DNA from: Eutypa lata
Taxonomy: Eukaryota > Ascomycota > Sordariomycetes > Xylariales > Diatrypaceae
NCBI GenBank assembly: GCA_022661535.1
Contig: JAKULF010000008.1
Location: 1,550,001 to 1,614,000 of the forward strand
Direction of reading: 5' to 3'
DNA length: 64,000 nucleotides
Shown piece by piece: positions 10,986 through 21,051 of the stretch (position 1 is its first letter; every line of letters begins with the position of its first letter). The translations under genes and the position numbers were made by a program. A model generated the notes under the pieces. It was not told where the DNA came from. It saw nothing but the letters and a program-made list of their open reading frames with translations, and did no database searches.

Positions 10986-11885
10986 TCAATCTTGACCTCT
11001 AAAGCGTAGTATGAAGCCCTTGTTCACATCAAAAAGTCGTCCTGCTAGTGCACCTGGAGGGACCTGGATCCCATTGACGATCTCGTATATTATTGGGACA
11101 GCATCCGTCATAGAATTGGAGTGGCTACCAACGAAATCGGTGCCGCCCTCGACACGTACCACTGCTCGGTGAAAAAGATCATTCTCCTTGGTCTTCTTAG
11201 CGACCCTAGCAATCGCTTCCTTGGTAATTTCCTCTGGGTGATGATATCGAGACTGGGCAGTGCGAGATACTCTCGCTCTATCCAATCTTTCAGACTCATG
11301 TTCCTTGAAGTGTTGTAATGTTGTGCTGTAGTGTGTCCTCGGACTCTCTTCAACAACTTGACTCCAGAATTTGAGGCTGCCTTGTGCAGTTTCGATGTAG
11401 AGCAACTCACACAAATATGTGAAGATCGCAATGTGTTGCACCATCTCACTGACGTAGGTTTTAAACGCCACAGGGTTTAAAAGGTCGTCCAACACACGGC
11501 GATATATCACATCGTAGTGGACTAGTTTGAGGTCTCCAAGTGTCATGCGGCTGGTCATCAGAAAATCGTTCAGACAGGCACTCCGATACTGCTTTGGTAT
11601 GGTTACTATGAATTCGCCCACTGAGTCGACCAATATTTTGGGGGTGGCTTTCCCTAGCTTGTGGAGATCACGACTGCGCTTCATTTCCAAGTTATCTACC
11701 AGGTGCTGGGGGGCGTAGATATGTATCTGCGATTCTTCTTTGATCATCGAGGCTGTATCTTGTGTAAAGCAGTAACGTAAATACTCGCTCTCTGATCGCA
11801 TCAAATTCTTCGTAAGTTTGGCGATGTCCCTTATTACCGAAGAGAACGGACTGTCTTTAATCGAATAAGCTGATTGTTGAGACAT
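10986..11885 (-). CDS. Orphan protein of 299 residues, function unknown
   Basis: An uninterrupted ATG-to-stop frame of 299 codons on the minus strand. I recognise no family. The sequence is of mixed, globular composition, mostly predicted helical by eye, with no signal peptide and no convincing membrane segment. The middle (about residues 110-190) is rich in Leu, Tyr and Val, and the 190-235 region is highly charged. The length of the frame in fairly AT-rich DNA and the balanced composition argue that it is real. Neighbours are unrelated, with more than 1 kb empty on the left and 3 kb empty on the right. It could be a lineage-specific gene or the surviving part of a decayed element; no transposon domain is visible. 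Confidence 0.55.
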   Translation of the reverse strand: MSQQSAYSIKDSPFSSVIRDIAKLTKNLMRSESEYLRYCFTQDTASMIKEESQIHIYAPQHLVDNLEMKRSRDLHKLGKATPKILVDSVGEFIVTIPKQYRSACLNDFLMTSRMTLGDLKLVHYDVIYRRVLDDLLNPVAFKTYVSEMVQHIAIFTYLCELLYIETAQGSLKFWSQVVEESPRTHYSTTLQHFKEHESERLDRARVSRTAQSRYHHPEEITKEAIARVAKKTKENDLFHRAVVRVEGGTDFVGSHSNSMTDAVPIIYEIVNGIQVPPGALAGRLFDVNKGFILRFRGQD

Positions 11886-13546
11886 ACTTGTGCAATGTGA
11901 TATTCAATGAATATCGTGGAAGATTTATATAAAAGATGGAAGATAGGACGAGAATATCTTCATAAAGCTACTAGAGGGGAACTTCACAGAGGTAGGAAAA
12001 TTAGTAGACATATAGAAATTTTTACATCAACACATCATGTTCGATATTGTGTAACGCTATGATGCGGCTAATGATTAACAGAGGGGAGATAGGTTGAACA
12101 TTAATGAAGAGGGAGTCATCAAAGGCATTCATATATGCTAGATGGTAACATCAGATTATTTCCATTAGCAAGTGTTGGACAATGTGTGCTACCAACGCAC
12201 TATCTATGGAATTCGTAATATAGGTAGACAAAGGAAATCAATTCCAACGAACAAGCTTATTCTTGAAATAGGAATGCTAGTGACTCGCACTCTGTCAGAC
12301 AAGCAGCATATCAATATTCTCCAGACCTGTTTCTCGAGATGCACCAGATTCTTTCGAATTCATTGACCGCTCGCCCAGATGTACATAGCCATATGTATAT
12401 ATGTCACATAGAGTACTTGCCACAATTAATAGAAAACATTCCACGATTATGAATGATTCATCATACACCGAGAGGGTGAACTTAGTTAGCATTCAATCCA
12501 GCACCGGATGGAATTTTCAGCCTCTCACATTCCTATCATCCTACTTGTAGCTAGGTACCCGTCGAAAGATGTTAGGGGGGTTTAAGAGCAGCAGAAAGCA
12601 AACCATAGCGTAGCACAAGTATCTATCATGGCGGATCTCAGCTGCTGCTTAGCCCAGTCCTATAACTTCTATTCCCCTAGCAGATTCTTAGCCTGGTACC
12701 TCTTCAAATCTAAATTTTTATTTTATTTTAAATTTACTCTCATGTCCCCAAGCTGCCTGCAAAGAGGACGAGAATTCCCAGGGCTGCTGAGTTCCATACA
12801 CCGAGGGTACTAAGCCTAGATAAAGAGGCCACCGACCTACGAGTTGGGAACTGACAGGGAAGACAGTGGTATGTGGTCGTAGCCTAGCATCTGCATCTCC
12901 TGTGGACGCCACGTTGTTACTAAAGTTGCATACATGAAGCATCCAGTGTATAACCAGCTCATGACGCACGGAGTTATTCCAGTAAGGAAGCATGCTTCTA
13001 ATCAGGGCTTACCGCCTGATCGCTTACGACCTAATCGTTTCCTGAAGGTTGCTAGAAGATCGACAGCTACAGTAGTCGCAGGCACCACACACCAAGTAGT
13101 ACGATTTATCATATTGTCAACCACCAGTACCAGTGATGAACTATCTTCATGGTAGATTAATACTTTTCGGGGCAGAACTACCTAACAGTGTGAAACTTCC
13201 TCCTGGTGGAAAAGAGGTTCTATAAGTCTGTAACGTGGCATTTTGCAGTTCTGTTATCATTCGTATTAGCTTGTTCTACTGAAGCGTCTTGGTATATACG
13301 CTTTTGGAATTAACACGAAGGTAGGATCTCCATTGCCTCAAGCTCACAAGGGGTTTTGGAGTTGCTCAAGGTGAACAAACCAGGGTGGATAGTGCGGATA
13401 AAAGAAATATTACATCAAATATCAATATTCATATCAAAACAATTAAAGAGGGTAGATTCATACGTTGTTGCACTTGGTTATTTTGAATCTTCATTCTTAG
13501 CTGAGTCCTCTAGCAATTTCTAAGTACCCCCTTTTTTTTTAGAGGA

Positions 13547-13586
13547 GGGGCGCCGTCGTGCGGTTGACCAAGACCGGCGGCGCCCC
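13547..13586. repeat. GC-rich inverted repeat (hairpin)
   Basis: Two 9-base arms, GGGGCGCCG at 13547-13555 and CGGCGCCCC at 13578-13586, are perfect reverse complements around a 22-base loop. The element sits directly after a TTTTTTTTT run, in DNA that is otherwise AT-rich. It is not inside a gene and resembles no terminator or tRNA that I recognise. Confidence 0.7.
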
Positions 13587-13825
13587 ATCGCAGCGTCGTC
13601 CCGGCTTTCCGATACTCTGAAAACTATGGCTATTCAATGAAGCGGCATATAGAATATTTTAGTAAGCGATGTTTCTCCGAGGGTACAAAGAGACGCAAGT
13701 TTAAAGGTTTCCCATTGTATACTCCAGAGTTACGATGACATGATGTCGCCAAGGTGAGTAAACTGGAAGTATCTGGGTCGCTCAAAGGCATATCTCTAGG
13801 CTACATTGCAGTCCCTTTAGGAGCG

Positions 13826-13859
13826 TCATGTAATAATAACCTTCATGTAATAATAACCT
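13826..13859. repeat. Perfect 17-bp tandem duplication
   Basis: TCATGTAATAATAACCT occurs twice head to tail (13826-13842 and 13843-13859) with no mismatch. This looks like a recent slippage or fill-in duplication. No terminal repeats mark a transposon at the site. Confidence 0.85.
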
Positions 13860-14829
13860 ATCCTTTAACCTTCATTGTAGCTGACTAATTTAAGCATGAA
13901 CTATTCTGAAGCTATATAACATGTATGTAAGGATGTAGGTACATATAAAAAGGCTTCAGGTGAATAAACTATTGAAAGTGTCATGTACCATAGCCCAAGC
14001 TAATTCGTTATTTTCTTTAGTTTAGGGTAATTATTCTACACATAATATTTATATGATTTACTCCTCTGCTATTATGCCCTAGAATTGCTCATATTGAAGC
14101 AATGAATATTTGCGCACGCTCCGAGGTTACGCAGAACTAACTCAGTGAATCTACCACAATCTAGAACCTCTTCATATGATGAGGTCAGATCAAGCCAGGT
14201 TTACTATATTTATTAAACCGAAATGCTTTCCGGGCTTCTTGCCGTTTACTAGGCCATTCTTGACGCTTACGGTTAACGGAAAGGCAAGCCGCACCGTTAC
14301 AGCCATTGCGTTAGGCTAGATCGCGGATACTTTTCAGAGAGCCCCTTATTTTCCCCTGAAACCGACGAGATAGGACAACGTTGTGAAGTGTTGTCCATTC
14401 AGAGCACTCCATGTTTGTTGGGGGCTGTATGCCAATTGTCGGTCGGTAATGAGTATCGGATACCATAGCTGGATTCAAGTGCATATGTCTGGCTTGCTCG
14501 TGTATCTCATTGGTTTGGCATGAGCTTGGCTATTGCCATTTAGCCGTGTCATTCATGCGAGGCTGCAACCCTCATCAAGTATTTGGTACCATCCTGATTA
14601 CTCCGCAATGTCCCCTCATTTCAGGTAGGGGACCTTGAGAGCCGTGTTTTCTTACCGTATACCCTTCTCCGCTTTTTACAGGCGTTGTTGGCGTCTAGAC
14701 TAGAGATATGCCTCCATTAGGAAGTCCCCTTCGCAACAAAGCTGCCGCCTGCCATTGCCGCCATAGGTATCATGAGCTTCATCCTCCGATGTTGATAATG
14801 AAAACTTCGAAATCCGAATTATGGACGGA

Positions 14830-14841
14830 ATATATATATAC
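14830..14841 (+). promoter_or_regulatory. TATA-like element before the esterase gene
   Basis: An uninterrupted ATATATATATA run lies about 105-110 bp before the ATG of the CE1 esterase gene at 14943. Its position and sequence suit a core promoter TATA box on the plus strand. Confidence 0.5.
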
Positions 14842-14942
14842 GTAGAAAAACTCGAAGCAATTGAGAAAGGAGATCGGTTACGTCCCATCACCCTCAGATA
14901 GACGATTCGCAAACCTGCTTTGAAAACACAATCCTCTTAAAG

Positions 14943-15951
14943 ATGCGTCTTTCAGCGATTGTGACCGCATTTGCGGCTTCTTTTCTTGCTACCGGAGTTT
15001 CAGCTGGTCAACTCTCGACAATTGCAACATGGAGTGACAATCCAAGCACACTCGGTAGTTCTTTGGTATACACACCCGACACTATCCCCGAAAGCCCTGC
15101 TGTAATCTTAGGTGTACGTATTTATTATTTTCTTTATTTCTTTTCTTCTTTTGATAAGAGCCTTTTTTATTTTCTCTTTTCTATTCAAAATTTGGAATTG
15201 TTATTAACAGTCTCGATAGCTCCATCCTTGCGGTGGCACCGGCCAGATGTACTACCAAATGACCCCTTTGCCCTCATACGCGGACACACTTGGTCTCATC
15301 CTCCTATTCCCCACGTCACATGCACAGAGTGGGATGAACTGCTGGGACGCCCATTCCGCCAAGTCCTTGCAGCACGATGGTGGCGGCGACTCTCAGAGTC
15401 TTGCGGGGCTCGTGAAGTGGGCTCTCGAAGAGTACAATGGCGACCCAGAGAAGGTCTTTGTGGTCGGTGGATCATCCGGCGCGATGGAATCCAACGTCCT
15501 CGCCGCAACCTATCCCGATGTCTTCAAAGGAGCCGCTTCGTACTCGGGAGTGCCAGCGGCCTGCTGGGCCGACTCACCCATGTCGACGCCGATGTCGCCA
15601 GACCTCACTTGCCCGATGGGCCAGAAGGCCTCGACATTCTCGGCCGAGCAGTGGGGTGAACTGGCTCGAAACTGCTATCCGGGCTACGAGGGCTCTTACC
15701 CCAAAATGATGATCGTCCACGGCACTGCGGATTTCGCCGTGACGGTCAACAACCTCGATGCGCAGCTCAGTCAATGGAGTAATGTGATGGGCCTTACCTT
15801 TTCTCAGAACGTCACTAACGATCCCATCCAAAGCTGGAAAAAGATTGTCTATGGTGACGGAACACAACTCGTCGGTTATGAGGTCCAGGGAGGCGGACAC
15901 ATTCCGAACTTCCAAGGAGATGAGACGCTGGAGTTCTTCGGCCTGATGTAA
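14943..15951 (+). CDS. Secreted CE1 carbohydrate esterase (acetylxylan/feruloyl esterase type)
   Basis: The product is an extracellular serine esterase of the CE1/PHB-depolymerase-like group. It would remove acetyl or feruloyl groups from plant xylan. Two exons, 14943-15113 and 15220-15951, join in phase to give 300 residues. A classical signal peptide ends after VSA (about residue 22). The fold markers are LHPCGGTG at the exon 2 start (the oxyanion region), the nucleophile elbow GGSSG (Ser142), the acid Asp228 in HGTAD, and His284 in GGGHIP. There is no carbohydrate-binding module; length and domain order match single-domain fungal acetylxylan esterases. The 106-bp intron is T-rich. Whether acetyl or feruloyl esters are preferred cannot be told from sequence. 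The GH28 pectinase gene 5 kb downstream is a plausible partner in cell-wall breakdown. Confidence 0.9.
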
Positions 15952-16535
15952 CTCTTTGAAGATCAGTTTACAATGGTATACATAGATTGAGGCCAGGTGA
16001 AGCCTGGGGTTTCAAGAAACGTAGGAGAGGGTCAGTGGGGGATAAGTCTAATGGGTTTTGGTAGCTTATTCATTCCCATCACGTTCACTATTACCAATAT
16101 CTTAAAGCAGGGTTCTGCATGAATGCATTGATCGCTTAATCATTCCCTTTTGTTGCCTTCTCTTGGTTAATTGATAATTATTATGTGTAAAAGTTTGATA
16201 AAACTAAATAATGGGATATAACGGTTAAACCGCTTCATGGTAATCCCCTATTGACTAGCGATGTTTTATAATAAGTGCTTGGGTAGTATTCTTTTTCCAT
16301 ATTTAGCCATGGTCACTCAACATCATCGTTCTAGATAAATATGGAATTTCATAGCTGCGGTGGCTTTTTGTATCAATAAATATGATTATACACAGAAGTT
16401 CCTAGCCAATATTCCATTTGCCAATCTATCATAGTTAGATCTTGTTCGTTTGAGAGCCACCCGCTATATGTTGCCTGACTTGGGCAAGTGATTGCTGAAC
16501 ATTCTCCATCCCTGTCTTTCCTCTTGGAGGAGGTT
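15952..16535. other. Spacer between convergent genes
   Basis: AT-rich DNA between the 3' ends of the esterase gene and the RNase H-fold gene. It probably contains both 3' UTRs. An AATAAATATG run near 16374-16383 is a candidate polyadenylation signal. No gene is seen. Confidence 0.45.
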
Positions 16536-17507
16536 TCAAAGGGTGGCCTCTAAACTAGCCCCAGCAACATTGCCTGCGTAGAATTTCGATTGCCTTGCCA
16601 GCCGCCTCTTACGCTCTATCTCCTCTATAGATATCATTCGGAAATCCTGACCCTGAGCTAGAACCGGAAGGTTTGGTAATATACACTCGAGTGCATCAGT
16701 CGTGCACCTCGCTAAGCGATGAGCACGGGAGTTTCCGTTCACTTGTTTGTGTCCAGGAACCCAGTGAAATTCCACGTAAACTCCCTTCTTGTTCAGAATA
16801 TCCAGAAACTTACGGAGTTGCGTGAATATTACCTCAGATTGTGGGTATTTTCGCCTAGTCCTACCCGATATATATTGCCGAATTTCTATAAGCAAAGAGC
16901 AGGAATCTGTGAAAATCATGACCCGGGGTAGCTCGCTCTTGTCCAGCTTTTTGCTATCGTCCAGTTTATAGCAGATCCGAATTTTTGCTAGGGCGATCTC
17001 CAAGGCGTTACAAACGGCGAGCTTCTCTGCATGGTGGCACGAATCAAGCGATATAGCACCATGTGCTTTATCAATCCAAGCAGGGTCCGCGTTGTCATCC
17101 GAGAAATGCTTGTACGCAACTGCCATCCCACCGATCCGTTCAGTGTTTAGATAAGTGGCATCGGTATAAAACACTATTCTTTTCCCCAGATCTGACTTTG
17201 GTTGTATCGCATTTGAGGCAAAAGCCTGGGCCGTGTCGGATTCTTCAATGATAACTCTAGAGGATGAGATCGCTTTCGTCTTCTTTGATAAGTTAATCTG
17301 AGTTCCCGGATTGTTGTTCTTCCTCGTTTGACTTTGGCCCCGGGTACCCCTTAGTTTTATTATGGTCTGGCTTGTCTCTGGGCCTTTAGCCTGCTTTTGG
17401 GTATGAAATGTGGAAATGTAAAGTCTTCCAGTTGTCTGAAGTAGCCTAGCGTGTGACGCAAAGCTCGAAAGGCTGAAATATCCCCTCCGAGTAAAAGTCG
17501 GGAACAA
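16536..17507 (-). CDS. RNase H-fold protein with altered catalytic site; start unresolved
   Basis: The open frame encodes about 323 residues. The C-terminal half (about residues 108-270) has the RNase HI fold in order: FYTDATYL (Asp116), a strand with GGMAVAY, HHAEKLAVCNALEIAL (Glu161), IFTDSCSLL (Asp201) and VEFHWVPGHKQVNGN. Family enzymes use a D-E-D-D set. Here the last Asp, expected in GN..AD, is replaced by His263 (GNSRAHRLA). The N-terminus is Ser/Arg-rich and could be a mitochondrial presequence. The frame opens with TTG at 17507; the in-frame sequence upstream reaches a stop without an ATG, and the first in-frame ATG is only at residue 128. Either an upstream exon is missing from this model or the gene is 5'-truncated. 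No reverse transcriptase or integrase is adjacent, so a retrotransposon relic is possible but not shown. Confidence 0.65.
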   Translation of the reverse strand: MFPTFTRRGYFSLSSFASHARLLQTTGRLYISTFHTQKQAKGPETSQTIIKLRGTRGQSQTRKNNNPGTQINLSKKTKAISSSRVIIEESDTAQAFASNAIQPKSDLGKRIVFYTDATYLNTERIGGMAVAYKHFSDDNADPAWIDKAHGAISLDSCHHAEKLAVCNALEIALAKIRICYKLDDSKKLDKSELPRVMIFTDSCSLLIEIRQYISGRTRRKYPQSEVIFTQLRKFLDILNKKGVYVEFHWVPGHKQVNGNSRAHRLARCTTDALECILPNLPVLAQGQDFRMISIEEIERKRRLARQSKFYAGNVAGASLEATL

Positions 17508-18729
17508 TCTAATGTTCCTAGGAATATGAGGTGATGTAATTCACCATATTTGCATCCACTTTCCGGGATTAGTAGGGAAATAAGGTAGTTAAAGGGCGGT
17601 ATTTATTCTCTAAGTCTACAGTATGAAATTCCAATAAAGGTCACGATATATATACCTACATAAGCTTTATCGTTTTCTGATAATAGAATATTAGTTGAGT
17701 GTTTGACTTTTCATTCTAAATTCTCTCTATTTGACTTTAGCTCCAGAACTTTCACTCCGGTAAGCAATCATTGCTCAGACATTGCTCAGAGAACACCGTG
17801 ATAGTGTAAGGTTCAATTACATATTGATGGACTATTTAAAGAGGGGATGAATAGCGAATACTTTAATTTCAATGAAGGTTTCTCTTTACTATGAGAACTG
17901 AATCCTACAAATCTTAATATACCGCATATTACATATGGGGTCCTATAGGTGTACCATTGTACAACCTTATATAATCTAGGTTGCTAGTTTCGTCTGGGAT
18001 CTAGTTAGTTCCAGGTGATAAAGTTTACTATGTTGAGGGCTCCATGATAATATCTATAAGCAAATTTGCGCCTATTTTGGCCCCTTTATGTTGTGAAGCC
18101 GCATTCCATTAATCCATAACCAGTAGGACTAAATGTGTTTATTTGGTATGGAGAACGACTGTCATCCTTATGATGATCTCTGAGTAAAACAAATCATCGA
18201 CAATTCATGTATAAATGACTGTTTGTTAATTTGTTAGGGTACGGGAAGATATCATAAAGGTTTGATGTCGTTCATCTATTCTTTTAAGTCGGTTCTTTTA
18301 ACAACATGTAGTTGTACTCACTATTTAGGGGGTTACACGAATAAAGGTTAGGTATTTTCTCCCAGATGTCCCATTTAATCAGCCCTGCATTAGGTACCTA
18401 TGGAGATAACAAGTCAAAGCTAATGACAAAGATGATGTATCTTTCCACATAAGATAGTAACAATGTCCTGAAGTCCAATGAGAAAGAAGAAAACCCAGAG
18501 ATTCACACAACACATATAGTTAACAAATTTGTAAAGGATACTGATACGCGGAAAATGAGAATGGGGGTTATATGGTTGTTGTATTACATTTCGTCCAGAC
18601 TAACTAAGAAAAATAAGAGAAGCTGTCAGCAGGTGAGGTGTCAATATTGTGGCATAAGTGATGGTTACTAGGGGGATGGATTCCTTAGGGAAAAGTGAAT
18701 GCCTAAGGCACCTAGGGCTACAGATTGTA

Positions 18730-18759
18730 TGCAAATGGGCTGCTCCGCAGCCATTTGCA
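18730..18759. repeat. Imperfect inverted repeat (hairpin)
   Basis: TGCAAATGGGCTGC (18730-18743) and GCAGCCATTTGCA (18747-18759) are reverse complements apart from one extra G in the left arm, separated by three bases. A transcript would form a stable stem. It lies about 260 bp before the orphan gene at 19017. Confidence 0.75.
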
Positions 18760-18898
18760 CCTAGACACCTACATACCTACACTATCAAAAGATAGTTGCG
18801 AGCATACAGAATCAACACCCGAACATTGCACTCCAGAACTTGACAGAAGCTCTTTTTATGGGCTATCGCCCCACTTATGTCGAGGACGGCAACCCCGA

Positions 18899-18919
18899 CA
18901 CCACTCGGCCTCTTGCCCA
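18899..18919 (-). repeat. 21-base inverted copy of a motif in the downstream duplication
   Basis: This 21-base sequence is the exact reverse complement of 20354-20374 and differs by one base from the reverse complement of 19849-19869. A perfect 21-base match is unlikely by chance in a window of this size. The orphan gene at 19017 therefore sits between inverted copies of the motif. The similarity does not extend visibly into the flanks, so these are not demonstrated transposon ends. Confidence 0.7.
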
Positions 18920-19016
18920 AAAATAACCGGGGATGCGATCATCCCGGTTGATAAGTAATAATATGTATGTTTACGTGTAGCAACACCACCTTGCGCATCA
19001 CCATATCCGCGCACTC

Positions 19017-19529
19017 ATGTATCATCCCCATCTCCAGCAATTCCTCCATGCAAACCCGGAAACAGCTCACGATCTACCAATCCCACCCGATCCCGTACTG
19101 GGCGACATTCTACCACCTACCTTGAATCTGGATCAGAACCGATATTCCGTCACTAATCCCCGCGGTGAGCGATATGAAACTCGGGAGCTGAAACGACCGC
19201 GTGTACCTACCAGAATCGTAGGTGACATGGCGTACTTCCATGTCAACGGCCGATGGCCATCGCGCCCTATCACGGCTCAGCAAGCGGAGATTGAGGACCT
19301 ACGACAACAGAACATCGATTTGGAGATCGAGCGTGCACACGCACTAGCCCGCGCTGTCCCGGTTCAACCCCTTCCACCCATCGAGGGACACGGCGTCGTC
19401 GCGGCCGGACTTGGAGGCCATGAGCATCAACACATCGCGCCAGTGCGAGTGGTTCGGGATTGGAGCCGATATGCCCGGATCATCGGCAGCATCGTGGTAG
19501 TGGGAGCCGCGTTTACCATGGGTGATTGA
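19017..19529 (+). CDS. Small orphan protein with coiled coil and C-terminal hydrophobic segment
   Basis: An ATG-to-stop frame of 170 codons with balanced composition. I recognise no family. The N-terminal half is Pro-rich. Residues about 90-115 (QQAEIEDLRQQNIDLEIERA and following) form a likely short coiled coil. The C-terminus has a hydrophobic stretch, ARIIGSIVVVGAAFTMGD, that could be a tail anchor. The gene ends exactly where the duplicated GC/AT-mosaic tract begins, and a motif from that tract also occurs in inverted form 100 bp upstream of its ATG. It may be a lineage-specific gene or part of a mobile or duplicated segment. Confidence that it is coding is moderate. Confidence 0.5.
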   Translation: MYHPHLQQFLHANPETAHDLPIPPDPVLGDILPPTLNLDQNRYSVTNPRGERYETRELKRPRVPTRIVGDMAYFHVNGRWPSRPITAQQAEIEDLRQQNIDLEIERAHALARAVPVQPLPPIEGHGVVAAGLGGHEHQHIAPVRVVRDWSRYARIIGSIVVVGAAFTMGD

Positions 19530-20475
19530 CCAAGCCACGACGGCCATACCACTACAAATGCACATGTCTAATTGTCTTTTCCCCTGAATCTACTACTACT
19601 ACTACAAAACAAACCATACAACTACGTCCGATCCGGGACATACACTACTACTACCAAAGCACCACTAGCACGACGTACGGCCGCCTTTTTAGGGGCATAT
19701 GTGATGGATGATAGGGGGTCGGCGGCGGCGTAGGCGGCGATGGGCTTGGGGTTGGGGCGGTTAGTTCATTGGGATGTTCGGGATGGTCTGGGATTGATTG
19801 ATTGATGATATTGTGAGCTGTCAACGACCGCTCGGGGTCGTTGAGATATGGGCAAGAGGCTGAGTGGTGGAAGGTGCGCTGGGCTAGCGCTATAAGTACG
19901 GTCCCGGCTGGTCATGGACCAGACCGTAGAACTTAGAAAATACAACATCGCTTTACCTACAAACCACTATTCTTTGGAACACTCTGGTGACAAGAGCGGG
20001 ATCTGATTACGACCACGACGCTAGCGTCGCTATAACCATTAAATGCCCAAAATGTTTATTGTCTATTACCCTTAATCTAAACAAATCATGCAAATTACCA
20101 CCCCGATCCGGGACAATTTATTACAATCCAAAACAACAACTTATACGGTATACGGACCGTTATGCGGACCCATGGGGTCGTATACGATGGATAGGCGTTG
20201 GTTAGCGGCGGAAGTAGGCGGCAATTGGGCGCTGGATGCGGGCGGCGGGCAGTTTGATGGTTTGGGACGGTGCGGGATAGTTCGGGATTAATTGCAAGGG
20301 ATGTGAAGCCTTCGTGGGCAATGGGCGACGACAGCTCGGTGTCGTCTTGGTTGTGGGCAAGAGGCCGAGTGGTGGCAGGCGCAATGGACTAGCACTATAA
20401 GGACGGTCCCAGCTGGTCCCAGACCAGACCGTACCACTTAGAAAATGCAACATCTTTCCCAATCAATACCCAAAG
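19525..20475. repeat. Diverged tandem duplication, two units of about 0.5 kb
   Basis: Two head-to-tail copies, roughly 19525-19990 and 20005-20475, align over most of their length with many substitutions and some indels. Anchor pairs are GATCCGGGAC at 19630/20105, GGGCAAGAGG at 19850/20355, GACGGTCC-like sequence before a GACCAGACC half-palindrome, and CTTAGAAAAT at 19932/20437. Spacing between anchors is 475-505 bp. Each unit runs from an AC-rich left part through a G-rich, nearly pyrimidine-free middle to a small GGTC..GACC hairpin and a shared AACATC box. On the minus strand both units have an open frame with a related first 30 residues or so (..TVWS..YSASP..LPPL.LLP), but it is unclear whether these are translated. 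Confidence 0.75.
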
Positions 20476-21051
20476 TACTCTAGTATGATCTAAAATGTAC
20501 AAGTGGAGCGGGTTTCCCCACGAGCTTCATTCCCACATTGGGGTTATTTGCGGGGAGACGAGCTTCCCCAGCTCTTTGCCTGAACTACTGTACCCATGTC
20601 CGTAGGTATGCTTTCGATTCGCATTACTCTTTCTGTATTCCTCGGCTAGAAGCGAATAGCTACAGTACGACAAGGAAAATAAATTATTCGCAGAATCAAG
20701 GTATGGCAATGTCCGCTTCGCCCCTAGTTACCTACCGCAAGACATTTTGCCGACTCGCCGAGAATATATCTAGTTACAAGCGAAGCCCCCACAAATCATC
20801 CACCTATAACAGCCAGATTAAGAAAATAGTTACGATGCTTTACCAAGAGCTACAGAAGTTGTATATAATAAATAAAATGCAAGCCAAAACAATTTCCGTC
20901 TTGGGGAAAAAAAAATTTTTGGGAAAAAAATTCTTGGGGCTTGTTATCACATCAGATCATGCATTATCAGTTCGATACCCAGCTCTTATTGCCTTCTTAC
21001 GCATCTAGATAATATCTACACTAATTGTACCTCAATGCTAATGACTCCAAG
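20476..21051. other. Upstream region of the GH28 gene
   Basis: No supported gene. A plus-strand frame of about 156 codons runs through it without an ATG start, and its composition is not protein-like; it includes a GGGAAAAAAAAATTTTTGGG run near 20905-20925. The last 200 bp should carry the promoter of the exo-polygalacturonase gene. Confidence 0.45.

Larger units (their letters stand above)
11886..14942. other. 3-kb gene-poor region
   Basis: No frame with convincing protein character is seen. Overlapping frames of 60-90 codons on both strands at 12172-13155 do not join into a phase-consistent model. The region holds a GC-rich hairpin at 13547-13586, a tandem 17-bp duplication at 13826-13859, and the promoter of the esterase gene at its right end. 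Confidence 0.5.
17508..19016. other. AT-rich intergenic region
   Basis: One and a half kilobases of AT-rich DNA, upstream of the RNase H-fold gene on the minus strand and upstream of the orphan gene at 19017 on the plus strand. No supported gene. It contains the hairpin at 18730-18759 and a 21-base sequence (18899-18919) repeated in inverted orientation in the duplicated tract at 20354-20374. Confidence 0.5.

Noticed and set aside
20538..21008. Plus-strand frame of about 156 codons before the GH28 gene
   Set aside because: It opens with TTG, has no protein-like composition, runs through a poly-A/poly-T stretch and ends just before the GH28 leader. It is most likely a chance frame.
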